DNA of 64,000 nt from a virus. Location: positions 1 to 64,000 of IMG/VR virus record IMGVR_UViG_3300045918_000214. One strand, written 5' to 3'. Made by a program: the position numbers and the translations under genes. This document shows positions 30,347-37,285 of this stretch, piece after piece (position 1 is the stretch's first letter; the number at the start of each line of letters is the position of its first letter). The notes beneath the pieces are model-generated. The model made no database searches, was not told where the DNA came from, and saw only the letters and a list, made by a program, of their open reading frames with translations.

Positions 30347-30353
30347 TAAAACT

Positions 30354-30438
30354 TGGTGGATGATGATGGTAACGATCCATCAGAGCTTAAAGCGCCGGGT
30401 TTACAATCCGGACCGTCTCCTTAACGGTATAATCATCC
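30354..30438 (-). tRNA. tRNA-Tyr (GUA), T loop ATCGTTA
   Basis: Class II: acceptor GGATGAT/ATCATCC, D arm ACCG/CGGT, loop TTGTAAA, variable arm GCTT/AAGC, T stem GATGG/CCATC; CCA encoded. Confidence 0.88.
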
Positions 30439-30845
30439 AAAATCTAGGAGGAATACACGGCGTTATTATAACCACGTTAAAGGGTTAATATAACTTCTGT
30501 CCTCGGCAGGTTTGCCGCTGTTGTTTGCCCTCGACTCCCTACTGGACCGACTTTGCTCATCATTCGTCATGTAGTCGTTTCGCTATGAAGCTATACTCTA
30601 TGTGCTACATGAAGACCGGAAACTCTGTTCCGGCTCGGTTTCCATCTACTCTACTACTAACTAACAACTTAGTATCTATCATTCTAAAGCATATATGTCG
30701 CCACAAAGCTATGACATAATTGTTCTGCAAGCTTAATATCGCAGAGTCGCTTTATGCTTTAGAATGACACCCTATTTCTAGGGTCATTCTGTCTACTAAA
30801 TTGTTAATGAACTTTCAAGTGTAACTCTATCATTTCACTTGGTAT
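30439..30845 (-). ncRNA. Structured leader region of the tRNA operon, site I
   Basis: No gene. Contains a perfect 14-bp helix (30766-30753 with 30693-30680) enclosing TCTGC/GCAGA and TATGTC/GACATA hairpins, a two-part stem AGAATGA..CCCTA/TAGGG..TCATTCT near 30761-30791, and the boxA-like leader at 30796-30812. Confidence 0.5.
30791..30844 (-). repeat. 54-nt leader repeat, copy 1
   Basis: Identical to 33131-33184. On the minus strand: CAAGTG/CACTTG hairpin, then TTCATTAACAATTTAG, close to rrn boxA (GCTCTTTAACAATTTA). Confidence 0.85.
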
Positions 30846-30851
30846 GGATTT

Positions 30852-30880
30852 ATTATAACATACACATCAATATGTGTAAA
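30852..30880 (-). promoter_or_regulatory. tRNA operon promoter, site I, proximal
   Basis: TTTACA, 17 bp, TATAAT at 30857-30852. Confidence 0.82.
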
Positions 30881-31028
30881 TTATTTCTTCATTGTCTGCT
30901 AGGTAAGTTAATGAGAAATTTCCCTTACCCTGTTACTCTGTATCAGACTAATTCCACGCCAACAACTTTCATTAGATGGGGTATCTTAGCATCAACCTAC
31001 GGCTCTCTGTGTTCGAGCAGACAATAAA

Positions 31029-31074
31029 TTTTTAAAGAACCTATCCAACAGAAGCGATGTTTTGTTGGTATGGA
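31029..31074 (-). repeat. 46-nt leader repeat, copy 1
   Basis: Identical to 33449-33494. Minus strand has CCAACA/TGTTGG hairpin then GGTTCTTTAAAAA, a boxA-like element. Confidence 0.85.
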
Positions 31075-31077
31075 TTT

Positions 31078-31106
31078 ATTATAACATACACATCAATATG
31101 TGTAAA
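31078..31106 (-). promoter_or_regulatory. tRNA operon promoter, site I, distal
   Basis: TTTACA, 17 bp, TATAAT at 31083-31078; starts just after the 3' end of tRNA-Asp. Confidence 0.82.
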
Positions 31107-31111
31107 TTATT

Positions 31112-31186
31112 TGGCAGTCCCAAGGGGTAACGATCCCCTTCTTCAACAGTGACAGTGTTGTGTGCGTCCATGAACACTTTGAGACT
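31112..31186 (-). tRNA. tRNA-Asp (GUC), T loop ATCGTTA
   Basis: Acceptor AGTCTCA/TGGGACT, D arm GTGT/GCAC, anticodon stem CAACA/TGTTG, loop CTGTCAC, T stem AGGGG/CCCCT; CCA encoded. Confidence 0.9.
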
Positions 31187-31193
31187 AAATTTT

Positions 31194-31270
31194 TGGTGTC
31201 CCTGATCGGACTCGAACCGACAGATTATGGATTTTAAGTCCACTGCCTAGACCAATTTGGCTACAGGGAC
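31194..31270 (-). tRNA. tRNA-Leu (UAA) with short variable loop
   Basis: Acceptor GTCCCTG/CAGGGAC, loop CTTAAAA, variable loop AATCT, T loop TTCGAGT, CCA encoded. Its 5' 24 bases are also the last codons of the neighbouring homing endonuclease. Confidence 0.9.
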
Positions 31271-31915
31271 TTTTAATTTTCTACCTTTAGACCAACCATC
31301 AGGTATAAAGTCTGTTTTCTTTATTTTCTTATTTTCTTTCCCATTCGTAATCCACATAGATCCAAATTGAGAATTTTTATTCCCGGATTGTTTTTCTTTC
31401 ATATGATCTGACATAAACTTTATAAATTCCGGTGTATGAGATTTACCAAGAAAAGAAGTTCTACCAGAATCAATGAAATTTTTATTAGTTCCATTTTTGA
31501 GTATGTTCGCCTGACCACCAAGTGATGAAACAACTTTCTGATAATCATCACCATATTTTTCACATAATACTTCATTGGTTCTTACTCTGCCCAATTTTGT
31601 TCTTTCTAGATGGAGATCAGAACTATCATTAAGATAATCAAACCCACCCAAACCACCTCTTCTGAGGTTGTAAGTATCTTCTCTACTCAAAAATTCTTCA
31701 TTTACAATTTGAAATTCACGGGCAAACATCTCTTCTTGAGACTCAAATGTCTCAAGAATAGTTTTGGTAAAATTTTCAATCCCATGCTTTTTGATTGCCC
31801 GAGTAATAATTTTACCAGAACCCATATAGCCATCATCTAACTTTTTAGTTTTATGAACACCTATATAGATTTTACCATTGATATTGTTTCTAATTTCGTA
31901 TAAGTAATAGTGCAT
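31247..31915 (-). CDS. GIY-YIG homing endonuclease
   Basis: 222 residues. GIY-YIG core YYLYEIRNNINGKIYIGVHK (residues 3-22), YMGSGKIITRAIKKHG near residue 30 and the catalytic Glu in AREFQIVNEEFL near residue 65. The C-terminus has the phage HEG ending WITNGKENKKI..DFIPDGWSKGR. The last eight codons are encoded by the 5' part of tRNA-Leu, so insertion put the stop inside the tRNA. AGGAG RBS; candidate late promoter at 31931-31938. Confidence 0.9.
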   Translation of the reverse strand: MHYYLYEIRNNINGKIYIGVHKTKKLDDGYMGSGKIITRAIKKHGIENFTKTILETFESQEEMFAREFQIVNEEFLSREDTYNLRRGGLGGFDYLNDSSDLHLERTKLGRVRTNEVLCEKYGDDYQKVVSSLGGQANILKNGTNKNFIDSGRTSFLGKSHTPEFIKFMSDHMKEKQSGNKNSQFGSMWITNGKENKKIKKTDFIPDGWSKGRKLKVPVAKLV

Positions 31916-31930
31916 TTGTATCTCCTATTA

Positions 31931-31938
31931 CTATTTAG
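31931..31938 (-). promoter_or_regulatory. Candidate late promoter of the homing endonuclease
   Basis: CTAAATAG on the minus strand, 16 bases ahead of the start codon. Confidence 0.4.
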
Positions 31939-31949
31939 TGAAAGCATGA

Positions 31950-32023
31950 GCGGGATAGGAGATTCGAACTCCTACTTTCAGCTTGGAAGGCTATCGTGCT
32001 AAACCGTTGAACACCAATCCCGC
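31950..32023 (-). tRNA. tRNA-Gly (UCC)
   Basis: Acceptor GCGGGAT/ATCCCGC, loop CTTCCAA, T arm AGGAGTTCGAATCTCCT; CCA not encoded. Confidence 0.9.
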
Positions 32024-32110
32024 ATAAAACAAAAGAAAGTCCGTTACTTACCAAGGAAAGGTTCTACCTGTTACTTCCTTATAGCATTTTCGCCTCGACA
32101 ACTTTCAAAC

Positions 32111-32184
32111 TGGTCAGGGTACTAGGAATCGAACCTAGGCTTCAAGCTTCCAAAACTCGTAGACTACCATTATCTCATACCCTG
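32111..32184 (-). tRNA. tRNA-Pro (UGG), second copy
   Basis: Acceptor CAGGGTA/TACCCTG, loop TTTGGAA, T arm CTAGGTTCGATTCCTAG, CCA encoded. Confidence 0.88.
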
Positions 32185-32269
32185 TAAATTCATGAAAGTT
32201 CCGATAACACCCATCGTCACTTACAACCGTTGTGAAACCATGCATCAAAACAAGATTTCTATTTGCTCT

Positions 32270-32345
32270 TGGTGGAGCTGTGGGGTAACGATCCCCAATC
32301 TTCGCATTGCAAGTGCGACGTGTAGCCCTCTATCACTACAACCCC
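32270..32345 (-). tRNA. tRNA-Ala (UGC), T loop ATCGTTA
   Basis: Acceptor GGGGTTG/CAGCTCC, anticodon stem TCGCA/TGCGA, loop CTTGCAA, T stem TGGGG/CCCCA, CCA encoded. Confidence 0.9.
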
Positions 32346-32351
32346 AAAATA

Positions 32352-32537
32352 TTCTTAAAGTTGATGTCTGGAATTATGATACTAGGAATTGAACCTAGTC
32401 ACCCGGGCGTTCAACCCGGTATGCATCCGTTACATCTTATCAAATCTGCAGGAATTCTACACTTCACTCGGCAAAGCGAAGGAACTTACCTGACCAAACA
32501 CAACCCGTCTTCGGATTGCCGTCCTCAACTTTAAGAA
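32352..32537 (-). ncRNA. 186-nt RNA domain in a 13-bp helix with a Phe-like tRNA
   Basis: Perfect 13-bp helix (32537-32525 with 32364-32352). It encloses a tRNA-like gene at 32375-32444 with anticodon arm CCGGG-TTGAACG-CCCGG (GAA) and canonical T arm CTAGGTTCAATTCCTAG but an imperfect acceptor and no adjacent CCA. Confidence 0.5.
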
Positions 32538-32547
32538 CACTAACTAA

Positions 32548-32660
32548 CATTTTAAAACACACTGCGTATCTTAGTCACAGCACTATGGAGCAACCCCGTA
32601 CCTTCAGACCCAAACAACAAGACCGCGAATCTTGTCCGACCTGCAGTATGTTTTAAAATG
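32548..32660 (-). ncRNA. 113-nt RNA in an 18-bp helix (one mismatch)
   Basis: Flanks 32660-32643 and 32565-32548 pair over 18 bases with one mismatch; inside is a perfect ACAAGA/TCTTGT hairpin. No tRNA arm recognised. Confidence 0.45.
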
Positions 32661-32951
32661 ATCACTCAGATCATCACAGAAGGGATCCCTTCTGTGTGGG
32701 TTCTTTATCCGCTTAACCGAGTTCCGACGTGGCAAGGTCGTTGTTACCACAAACAAAGTTAAGTTTCGAGTTAATCATCCTTTTAAGTACTTCATGTAAG
32801 TTTTCGAGGCATTACTGACTGTGGCGAACTTGTCTAGAATGACGCACATATTTTATTGAGCAGCGAGTACTTAAAAAACTGATTTCTATTATCTTTGAAC
32901 TATTGTCACATACCGTTTCGGGCACATTATCGTTATTCTATTGTCACAGAA
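32661..32951 (-). ncRNA. Structured spacer without genes
   Basis: Holds a perfect 22-base palindrome at 32675-32696 (9-bp stem, GATC loop) and an 11-bp helix (32876-32866 with 32791-32781). No T tract, no ORF, no tRNA. Confidence 0.4.
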
Positions 32952-33058
32952 GATCATATTTTAGTACATTTGCAGGACTCGAACCTGCCAATTCAACTCG
33001 GTCGAACTATATCCCTCATATCTGCATGGCCTACGCATTTATGTACTAAAATATGATC
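32952..33058 (-). ncRNA. tRNA-like RNA in an 18-bp helix
   Basis: Perfect 18-bp helix (33058-33041 with 32969-32952). Inside are D arm TGC/GCA, a variable-arm-like TTCGA/TTGAA stem and T arm GCAGGTTCGAGTCCTGC; the middle arm ATAT-GAGGG-ATAT lacks a normal anticodon loop. Confidence 0.5.
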
Positions 33059-33130
33059 CCTCCAACCGTGCCGAATAGCAACCAGTTGTCATCCCGACAT
33101 TGGACTGTGAAGTCGATGTAGAGGAATCGT

Positions 33131-33184
33131 GTCTACTAAATTGTTAATGAACTTTCAAGTGTAACTCTATCATTTCACTTGGTA
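33131..33184 (-). repeat. 54-nt leader repeat, copy 2
   Basis: Identical to 30791-30844; boxA-like element follows a hairpin downstream of the promoter at 33192-33220. Confidence 0.85.
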
Positions 33185-33191
33185 AGGAATA

Positions 33192-33220
33192 ATTATAACA
33201 TAACTTTCATTATGTGTAAA
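33192..33220 (-). promoter_or_regulatory. tRNA operon promoter, site II, proximal
   Basis: TTTACA, 17 bp, TATAAT at 33197-33192. Confidence 0.82.
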
Positions 33221-33237
33221 TTATTTCTTCATTCGGT

Positions 33238-33447
33238 TGTTGTCAGGGAAATTTCTTACATTACGCTAATCACAGTCCTCGCGGATTCTGCGGTTCGTTA
33301 CCTCACATCCAGCCTACACTAGAGTCTGGAATTGCTACCCTTCACTTGCGTGACGTCGGAACACCTAATTAGTTTCACCTCACTCTTTGGGACTTAATAC
33401 CCAGAGCTACCATACTCACCTTAGAGTGAGTCAGAACCTAACAACAA
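33238..33447 (-). ncRNA. Structured RNA between the tandem promoters, site II
   Basis: GTTGTTGT/ACAACAAC helix joins the two ends. The corresponding interval at site I (30890-31021) is closed by GTCTGCT/AGCAGAC. Neither contains an ORF. Confidence 0.4.
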
Positions 33448-33448
33448 C

Positions 33449-33494
33449 TTTTTAAAGAACCTATCCAACAGAAGCGATGTTTTGTTGGTATGGA
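33449..33494 (-). repeat. 46-nt leader repeat, copy 2
   Basis: Identical to 31029-31074. Confidence 0.85.
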
Positions 33495-33497
33495 ATG

Positions 33498-33526
33498 ATT
33501 GTATCATACCACGGAATATGTGTAAA
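33498..33526 (-). promoter_or_regulatory. tRNA operon promoter, site II, distal
   Basis: TTTACA, 17 bp, TACAAT at 33503-33498; first promoter after the terminator at 33544-33573. Confidence 0.8.
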
Positions 33527-33543
33527 TTATCTAAGAACCAACT

Positions 33544-33573
33544 AAAAAGGCCCTCTTTGTGGGAGGGCCTTTG
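33544..33573 (-). terminator. Intrinsic terminator ahead of the tRNA operon
   Basis: 9-bp stem AAGGCCCTC/GAGGGCCTT with T5 on the minus strand; insulates the tRNA operon from the mRNA operon upstream. Confidence 0.9.
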
Positions 33574-33598
33574 GTGTTCCTAAACAATCAAAGTCCCT

Positions 33599-33703
33599 CT
33601 ATGTGTGATCCCATTCTGGTGTGAACTGGACCGCACGTGCAGAATCGCATCCACCATTAATGGAGGCAGGATAATTCAACAGTGATAAGAGGTTATGTTT
33701 CAT
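33599..33703 (-). CDS. Possible 34-residue peptide
   Basis: ATG 33703 to TAG; MKHNLLSLLNYPASINGG... ends FTPEWDHT. No good RBS. A CTAAATAG motif lies 5 bases upstream at 33708-33715. Otherwise 33574-33735 is empty. Confidence 0.3.
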   Translation of the reverse strand: MKHNLLSLLNYPASINGGCDSARAVQFTPEWDHT

Positions 33704-33735
33704 ATATCTATTTAGTGCAGGTAGCTAACTTTTTC

Positions 33736-33885
33736 TCAACTATTTTCGTTTTTGTTCAATCTTTTTTTGCATCCGCATCGTCTACCCTGAGAGCAGTCTT
33801 GAGAACACTTAGAAGCAGGTAACTTGCTAATTGCTATACCAATTGCTACAACACCTATTAGGGCACAGATCAATGCTTGTATCAT
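33736..33885 (-). CDS. Small membrane protein with Cys-rich tail
   Basis: 49 residues: membrane helix MIQALICALIGVVAIGIAI (residues 1-19), then KCSQDCSQGRRCGCKKR and a basic end. ATGA-coupled to the upstream gene. Inner-membrane anchor with a metal- or disulfide-forming tail; unknown role. Confidence 0.65.
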   Translation of the reverse strand: MIQALICALIGVVAIGIAISKLPASKCSQDCSQGRRCGCKKRLNKNENS

Positions 33886-34046
33886 ACTTTACTCTTGAGT
33901 CTACTTAGACGTCTATTGTGTTCTGCATGTTCTTCGGCAGAACGGTTCACAAAGAATGCAAAATCATAGAACATCGGTTGCCCGAGCCACAGATCCCAGT
34001 TTCCTGGATGTTCATTCTTGAATGCTTCAAAAAATTCTTTACTCAT
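33882..34046 (-). CDS. Small hypothetical protein
   Basis: 54 residues, MSKEFFEAFKNEHPGNWDLW..., aromatic and charged, ATGA-coupled at both ends. No known family. Confidence 0.65.
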   Translation of the reverse strand: MSKEFFEAFKNEHPGNWDLWLGQPMFYDFAFFVNRSAEEHAEHNRRLSRLKSKV

Positions 34047-34420
34047 AATAGGATATCTGGTATCGTCAAAGATTCTTGTTCTGCTATCTGTGCCGCTTCA
34101 TTGTCCATAAAGTCCGTGAGACGAGGTACTATATCTACCCAGGCTTCTGTAAGAGTATGAGCTCTACCGCCATAAATTTTCGGTTGATGAATTTTACCTG
34201 CGTTATACATTCGTCTTAGGGCAAATTTGTATACATCTTCGTGGTGGCCTGTGTCCCAGATCTTAGTAACACGATAGTAATGGTCCCAGATAAGTTTCCA
34301 ATGTACATCAGCTCGAGGATCAAATTTTGAGTTGATGATCAGAGCTAAGACATCAGAGGACTTTACTTTCCCTTTGACTATGTCTACCATGCAGAATCCG
34401 AGACGAAGACCGATCTTCAT
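34043..34420 (-). CDS. Hypothetical protein
   Basis: 125 residues; helical with ALIINSKFDPRADVHWKLIWDHYYR near residue 26 and an acidic C-terminus. Coupled to both neighbours. Not recognised. Confidence 0.7.
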   Translation of the reverse strand: MKIGLRLGFCMVDIVKGKVKSSDVLALIINSKFDPRADVHWKLIWDHYYRVTKIWDTGHHEDVYKFALRRMYNAGKIHQPKIYGGRAHTLTEAWVDIVPRLTDFMDNEAAQIAEQESLTIPDILL

Positions 34421-35238
34421 TTCAGAGTATCTCCGTGGATGTCGTCCCAGTTAATGGAATCACGCATTTCACCAATTTCTACGGCCTTGGCAAGTTTGTC
34501 TTCTTCGATGCCGTAGAAACTTAGTTCCCACATAATTGCTTCAATAGCTTCATGGAAGGTATATTCACGGTGAACATCAAGAATTGTCTTGAGTCCAGTT
34601 ACTTCCATCCCACGTTGCCATTCTTCAACAATCTTGAATTTAGAATTCAGAACGATTGGCAGACCTAACAAAGTTTCAAGTGCCGAGAAGTCGATGCCCC
34701 AGTTGATTCTCATGCCCTTTTTGTATAGGACATAAGTCTTTTCTTCATCTTCGTACTTATCTTCTTGAAGTTCAAATCCTTGGCCATCAAAGCATGCACG
34801 AGATAGACCAGAGATTTCAGTCTTACCTGCATAGGTGAAAAGATCTGGAGCCCAATAGACTTGGAGGTATTCAATACCATCTTCGTGGTATTCTTGTTTC
34901 CAAACAATCTTTGATCGATCTACTTTCTTCCAAGCTGCCACATAATCTTTAATGAAGCAGTTGTCAAAAATCATATCGCAGATTTCTGGTTCCTTCGAGA
35001 GAAACAGGAAAACATCATCGAGAGTTACATCAGCTGTAAAAGCTACTGGTTTACCGCGCTTGTCCGTCCAAAGCAGATTCTCTGTGATGTCACGGGGAAT
35101 ATAATGTCCTTCGCCCTTTTCTTCATCATAAAACCACTCATTGTGAGTAAGTTTACCACCTTTGGAGAAAACCAAAGTCGGTGTAGATTCTGTTTCTTCC
35201 GCGTCTCGGTTAATCCCGAGTTGTTCAAAAATGTCCAT
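34417..35238 (-). CDS. Acidic hypothetical protein
   Basis: 273 residues from ATG 35238 (GGA 8 bases upstream; overlaps the previous stop by one base). Mixed alpha/beta, strongly acidic, no catalytic motif I can identify. Typical of host-takeover genes of unknown role. Confidence 0.7.
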   Translation of the reverse strand: MDIFEQLGINRDAEETESTPTLVFSKGGKLTHNEWFYDEEKGEGHYIPRDITENLLWTDKRGKPVAFTADVTLDDVFLFLSKEPEICDMIFDNCFIKDYVAAWKKVDRSKIVWKQEYHEDGIEYLQVYWAPDLFTYAGKTEISGLSRACFDGQGFELQEDKYEDEEKTYVLYKKGMRINWGIDFSALETLLGLPIVLNSKFKIVEEWQRGMEVTGLKTILDVHREYTFHEAIEAIMWELSFYGIEEDKLAKAVEIGEMRDSINWDDIHGDTLK

Positions 35239-35408
35239 TATTTCTTCCATCTTTTAGTATTTGGCTTCGAACAGTAGTAAAATGGCCGTGGCTGAGTTAC
35301 TACCGTCGTGGTCCATTGTGTAGGTGCCGGTGGAACATAGTAATAGTCTGGTATTTGTAACGGTACATAATCTGTACCAGATCTAGTAAACCAATTTCTA
35401 ATTCCCAT
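35238..35408 (-). CDS. Small Tyr/Pro-rich protein
   Basis: 56 residues from ATG 35408 (ATG 35423 also possible); DYYYVPPAPTQW and KPNTKRWKK ending. Low complexity; may be an envelope-associated peptide. Confidence 0.5.
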   Translation of the reverse strand: MGIRNWFTRSGTDYVPLQIPDYYYVPPAPTQWTTTVVTQPRPFYYCSKPNTKRWKK

Positions 35409-35652
35409 CACAAAATCCCACAATTACTTTTAATTTCCAACAAGTAAACGAGTGAATCTTCAGACCATCGACCGTCTCCGTTGTATGGATAGAAAACCAC
35501 AGAGTTTGTAGTTTATCATCCACAAGTTGAGACCAGTGGTCATTTGCCCAAATCCATTCACCCATCAGCTTACCGATTTTGAATTCATGATTCTTATTTG
35601 TACACGGCTTCAAATCGTAATGCTTCCGAAGTTCATCTTTTATAAGAATCAC
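35398..35652 (-). CDS. Hypothetical protein
   Basis: 84 residues; starts MILIKDELRKHYDLK, Trp-rich middle. ATGA-coupled to the RNA ligase gene. Unknown. Confidence 0.6.
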   Translation of the reverse strand: MILIKDELRKHYDLKPCTNKNHEFKIGKLMGEWIWANDHWSQLVDDKLQTLWFSIHTTETVDGLKIHSFTCWKLKVIVGFCDGN

Positions 35653-36704
35653 TTTTGTTTCTCCAGATATTTATTGGACACTGCCTTGAAGCTAATTCTC
35701 CTAGAAGAGTTGGCTTTAAAAACCAAACCTTCACGCAGACATCCCATCATACCTAGCACGGATTGTCCATCTGCCTTGTCCAACAGACTTTGGCAAGTTT
35801 GATCCACCAACTTTGCTTCTGTTTCCAACACTGGAGCATCAGTCAGACCAAGTGCCTTAGTGATTTCTCTCCGAAAATACGGAGAAAAGTAAGTAAAGTT
35901 GTCGATGTCAAAAATATCAAACACAAAGAACATGTGCTTGGTCAAGTTGTAAATGTTGCCCTGAATTCCAGGACCACAAAGTTCACCTTGAATAGCAATG
36001 TTCAAACCCGTGATAATCAACTTTTCCTTCAAACCAAGTTCAAGAGCCATCTTCCAGAAGGTGTTATCTTCAGATTCTTTCAGATCCAAATTGCGAGATG
36101 CCACACCTACTTCACCATCGCGGATATACACAGTCATAGAAGAGCCTTCAGCCTTCTCAGTGACTTCCCATGTTTCATCTTCGAAGTGTTCTTCTACATC
36201 GCGGAAGCAATTCTGCACACGTTCCTGGTCAGTCTTGATGATGAAAGATGGGAATGTCCCACGAGCATCAGCAGAGGTAAACTCAGGTGGTGCTTCCCAC
36301 TTTACAATACCCAACAGTTCGGATACATCTTCACCTTCGGAGATAAATCCACCCATCGGTTTCCCAGCAATCTCAAGCATCGCATCAGTGATGGTAGAAA
36401 GTGGAAGCAACAGACCCTGAGACAATTGCTTGCGCAGACGGATCGTGCGAAGTTTTTCACCTTCGACACCATTGTACACCTTTGGAAAATGACCCGGCTT
36501 TGTCAAGAAAGGTGCAAGAGTACTCGGCATCCAGGAATCTGGTTCTGCATACACAACACGATCGCCAACTTGATACTTGCCAACTTGATCAACAATCCAC
36601 CAACCGTTCACACGGTAAGCACAGATCTTGTCTGCATCAGGGATAGACTTCACTTCGGCAATAGTTTGCACGGAAGCCATTTTGCGTACATAAACTTCTG
36701 TCAT
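35649..36704 (-). CDS. ATP-dependent RNA ligase with N-terminal OB domain
   Basis: 351 residues from ATG 36704, one base after the preceding stop (a TTG at 36731 opens the longer frame). Residues 1-140: OB-type domain (VYAEPDSWMP, RTIRLRKQLSQGLLLPL). Motif I EKAEGSS near residue 183 supplies the nucleotidyl Lys; motif III, IVa FKAN...and V SFKAVSNKYL follow. Layout matches the DraRnl/Rnl5-like class rather than T4 Rnl1. Likely repairs nicked RNA such as tRNAs cut by host anticodon nucleases, apt beside a 34-gene tRNA cluster. Confidence 0.85.
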   Translation of the reverse strand: MTEVYVRKMASVQTIAEVKSIPDADKICAYRVNGWWIVDQVGKYQVGDRVVYAEPDSWMPSTLAPFLTKPGHFPKVYNGVEGEKLRTIRLRKQLSQGLLLPLSTITDAMLEIAGKPMGGFISEGEDVSELLGIVKWEAPPEFTSADARGTFPSFIIKTDQERVQNCFRDVEEHFEDETWEVTEKAEGSSMTVYIRDGEVGVASRNLDLKESEDNTFWKMALELGLKEKLIITGLNIAIQGELCGPGIQGNIYNLTKHMFFVFDIFDIDNFTYFSPYFRREITKALGLTDAPVLETEAKLVDQTCQSLLDKADGQSVLGMMGCLREGLVFKANSSRRISFKAVSNKYLEKQK

Positions 36705-36705
36705 A

Positions 36706-36870
36706 TCATTCACTTTTGTTTCTGCTTTCAATTATATAAATCAAGTCGTTAAGTATCTCGGCCTTAGCTCTGCACTTATCATACCACTCAGATTCACAAT
36801 ATGAACCTGGATTCTCGTAGGTTTCTACTTCCGAACGGAGCAGTTCTAAAATTTCTTCAACGGTAATCAT
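36706..36870 (-). CDS. Small acidic protein
   Basis: 54 residues, MITVEEILELLRSEVETYENPGS..., helical. Sits between RNA ligase and another small gene with tight spacing. Unknown. Confidence 0.65.
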   Translation of the reverse strand: MITVEEILELLRSEVETYENPGSYCESEWYDKCRAKAEILNDLIYIIESRNKSE

Positions 36871-36872
36871 AA

Positions 36873-37043
36873 TCAATCTTCATCGTTAATTCTTGGATAA
36901 CCCTTATACAGGCACGAGTTGATTTTGAATACAACTTCTGCCATCTTTTGATCTTTTACCGAATTGAAGTGGAAAGCATCCTTGACCAACTCATCACGAA
37001 GTCGTACAAGATCTTCATAGATTTTTGGATTCTGTTCGTTCAT
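36873..37043 (-). CDS. Small hypothetical protein
   Basis: 56 residues, MNEQNPKIYEDLVRLRDELVKDA..., ATGA-coupled to the upstream gene. Unknown. Confidence 0.65.
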   Translation of the reverse strand: MNEQNPKIYEDLVRLRDELVKDAFHFNSVKDQKMAEVVFKINSCLYKGYPRINDED

Positions 37044-37285
37044 TTCAATTTCCTAAAAATTTCTTGCACTTCCGGTGTGATGTTATCAATTTGATCCATC
37101 ACTTCTGCCGAAAGCATTGACAGAGCCACTTGAGCATCCGTCCAATCCTGTCCCTTCAGAGGTGCCATGTAATACTTTACTTCTTCTTGTGACTGCAACT
37201 GCCAAAGGCAATCTGCATGTTTAATCTGATTGTCGGTAAAACCGTGAACACGAACTGGTTCCATTTTAATTCTCTTTTCACTCAT
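37040..37285 (-). CDS. Hypothetical protein
   Basis: 81 residues; basic start, acidic helical end TPEVQEIFRKLK. Coupled at both ends. Unknown. Confidence 0.65.
   Translation of the reverse strand: MSEKRIKMEPVRVHGFTDNQIKHADCLWQLQSQEEVKYYMAPLKGQDWTDAQVALSMLSAEVMDQIDNITPEVQEIFRKLK

Noticed and set aside
32675-32696. Perfect 22-base palindrome as terminator
   Set aside because: No T tract on either strand; more likely a structural or processing hairpin.
25135-33531. CRISPR array
   Set aside because: Recurring similar segments are tRNA arms and two leader duplicates, not regularly spaced identical repeats.
35763-36752. 329-codon plus-strand frame
   Set aside because: Lies antisense to the RNA ligase gene, which has clear motifs; the antisense product has no recognisable domain.
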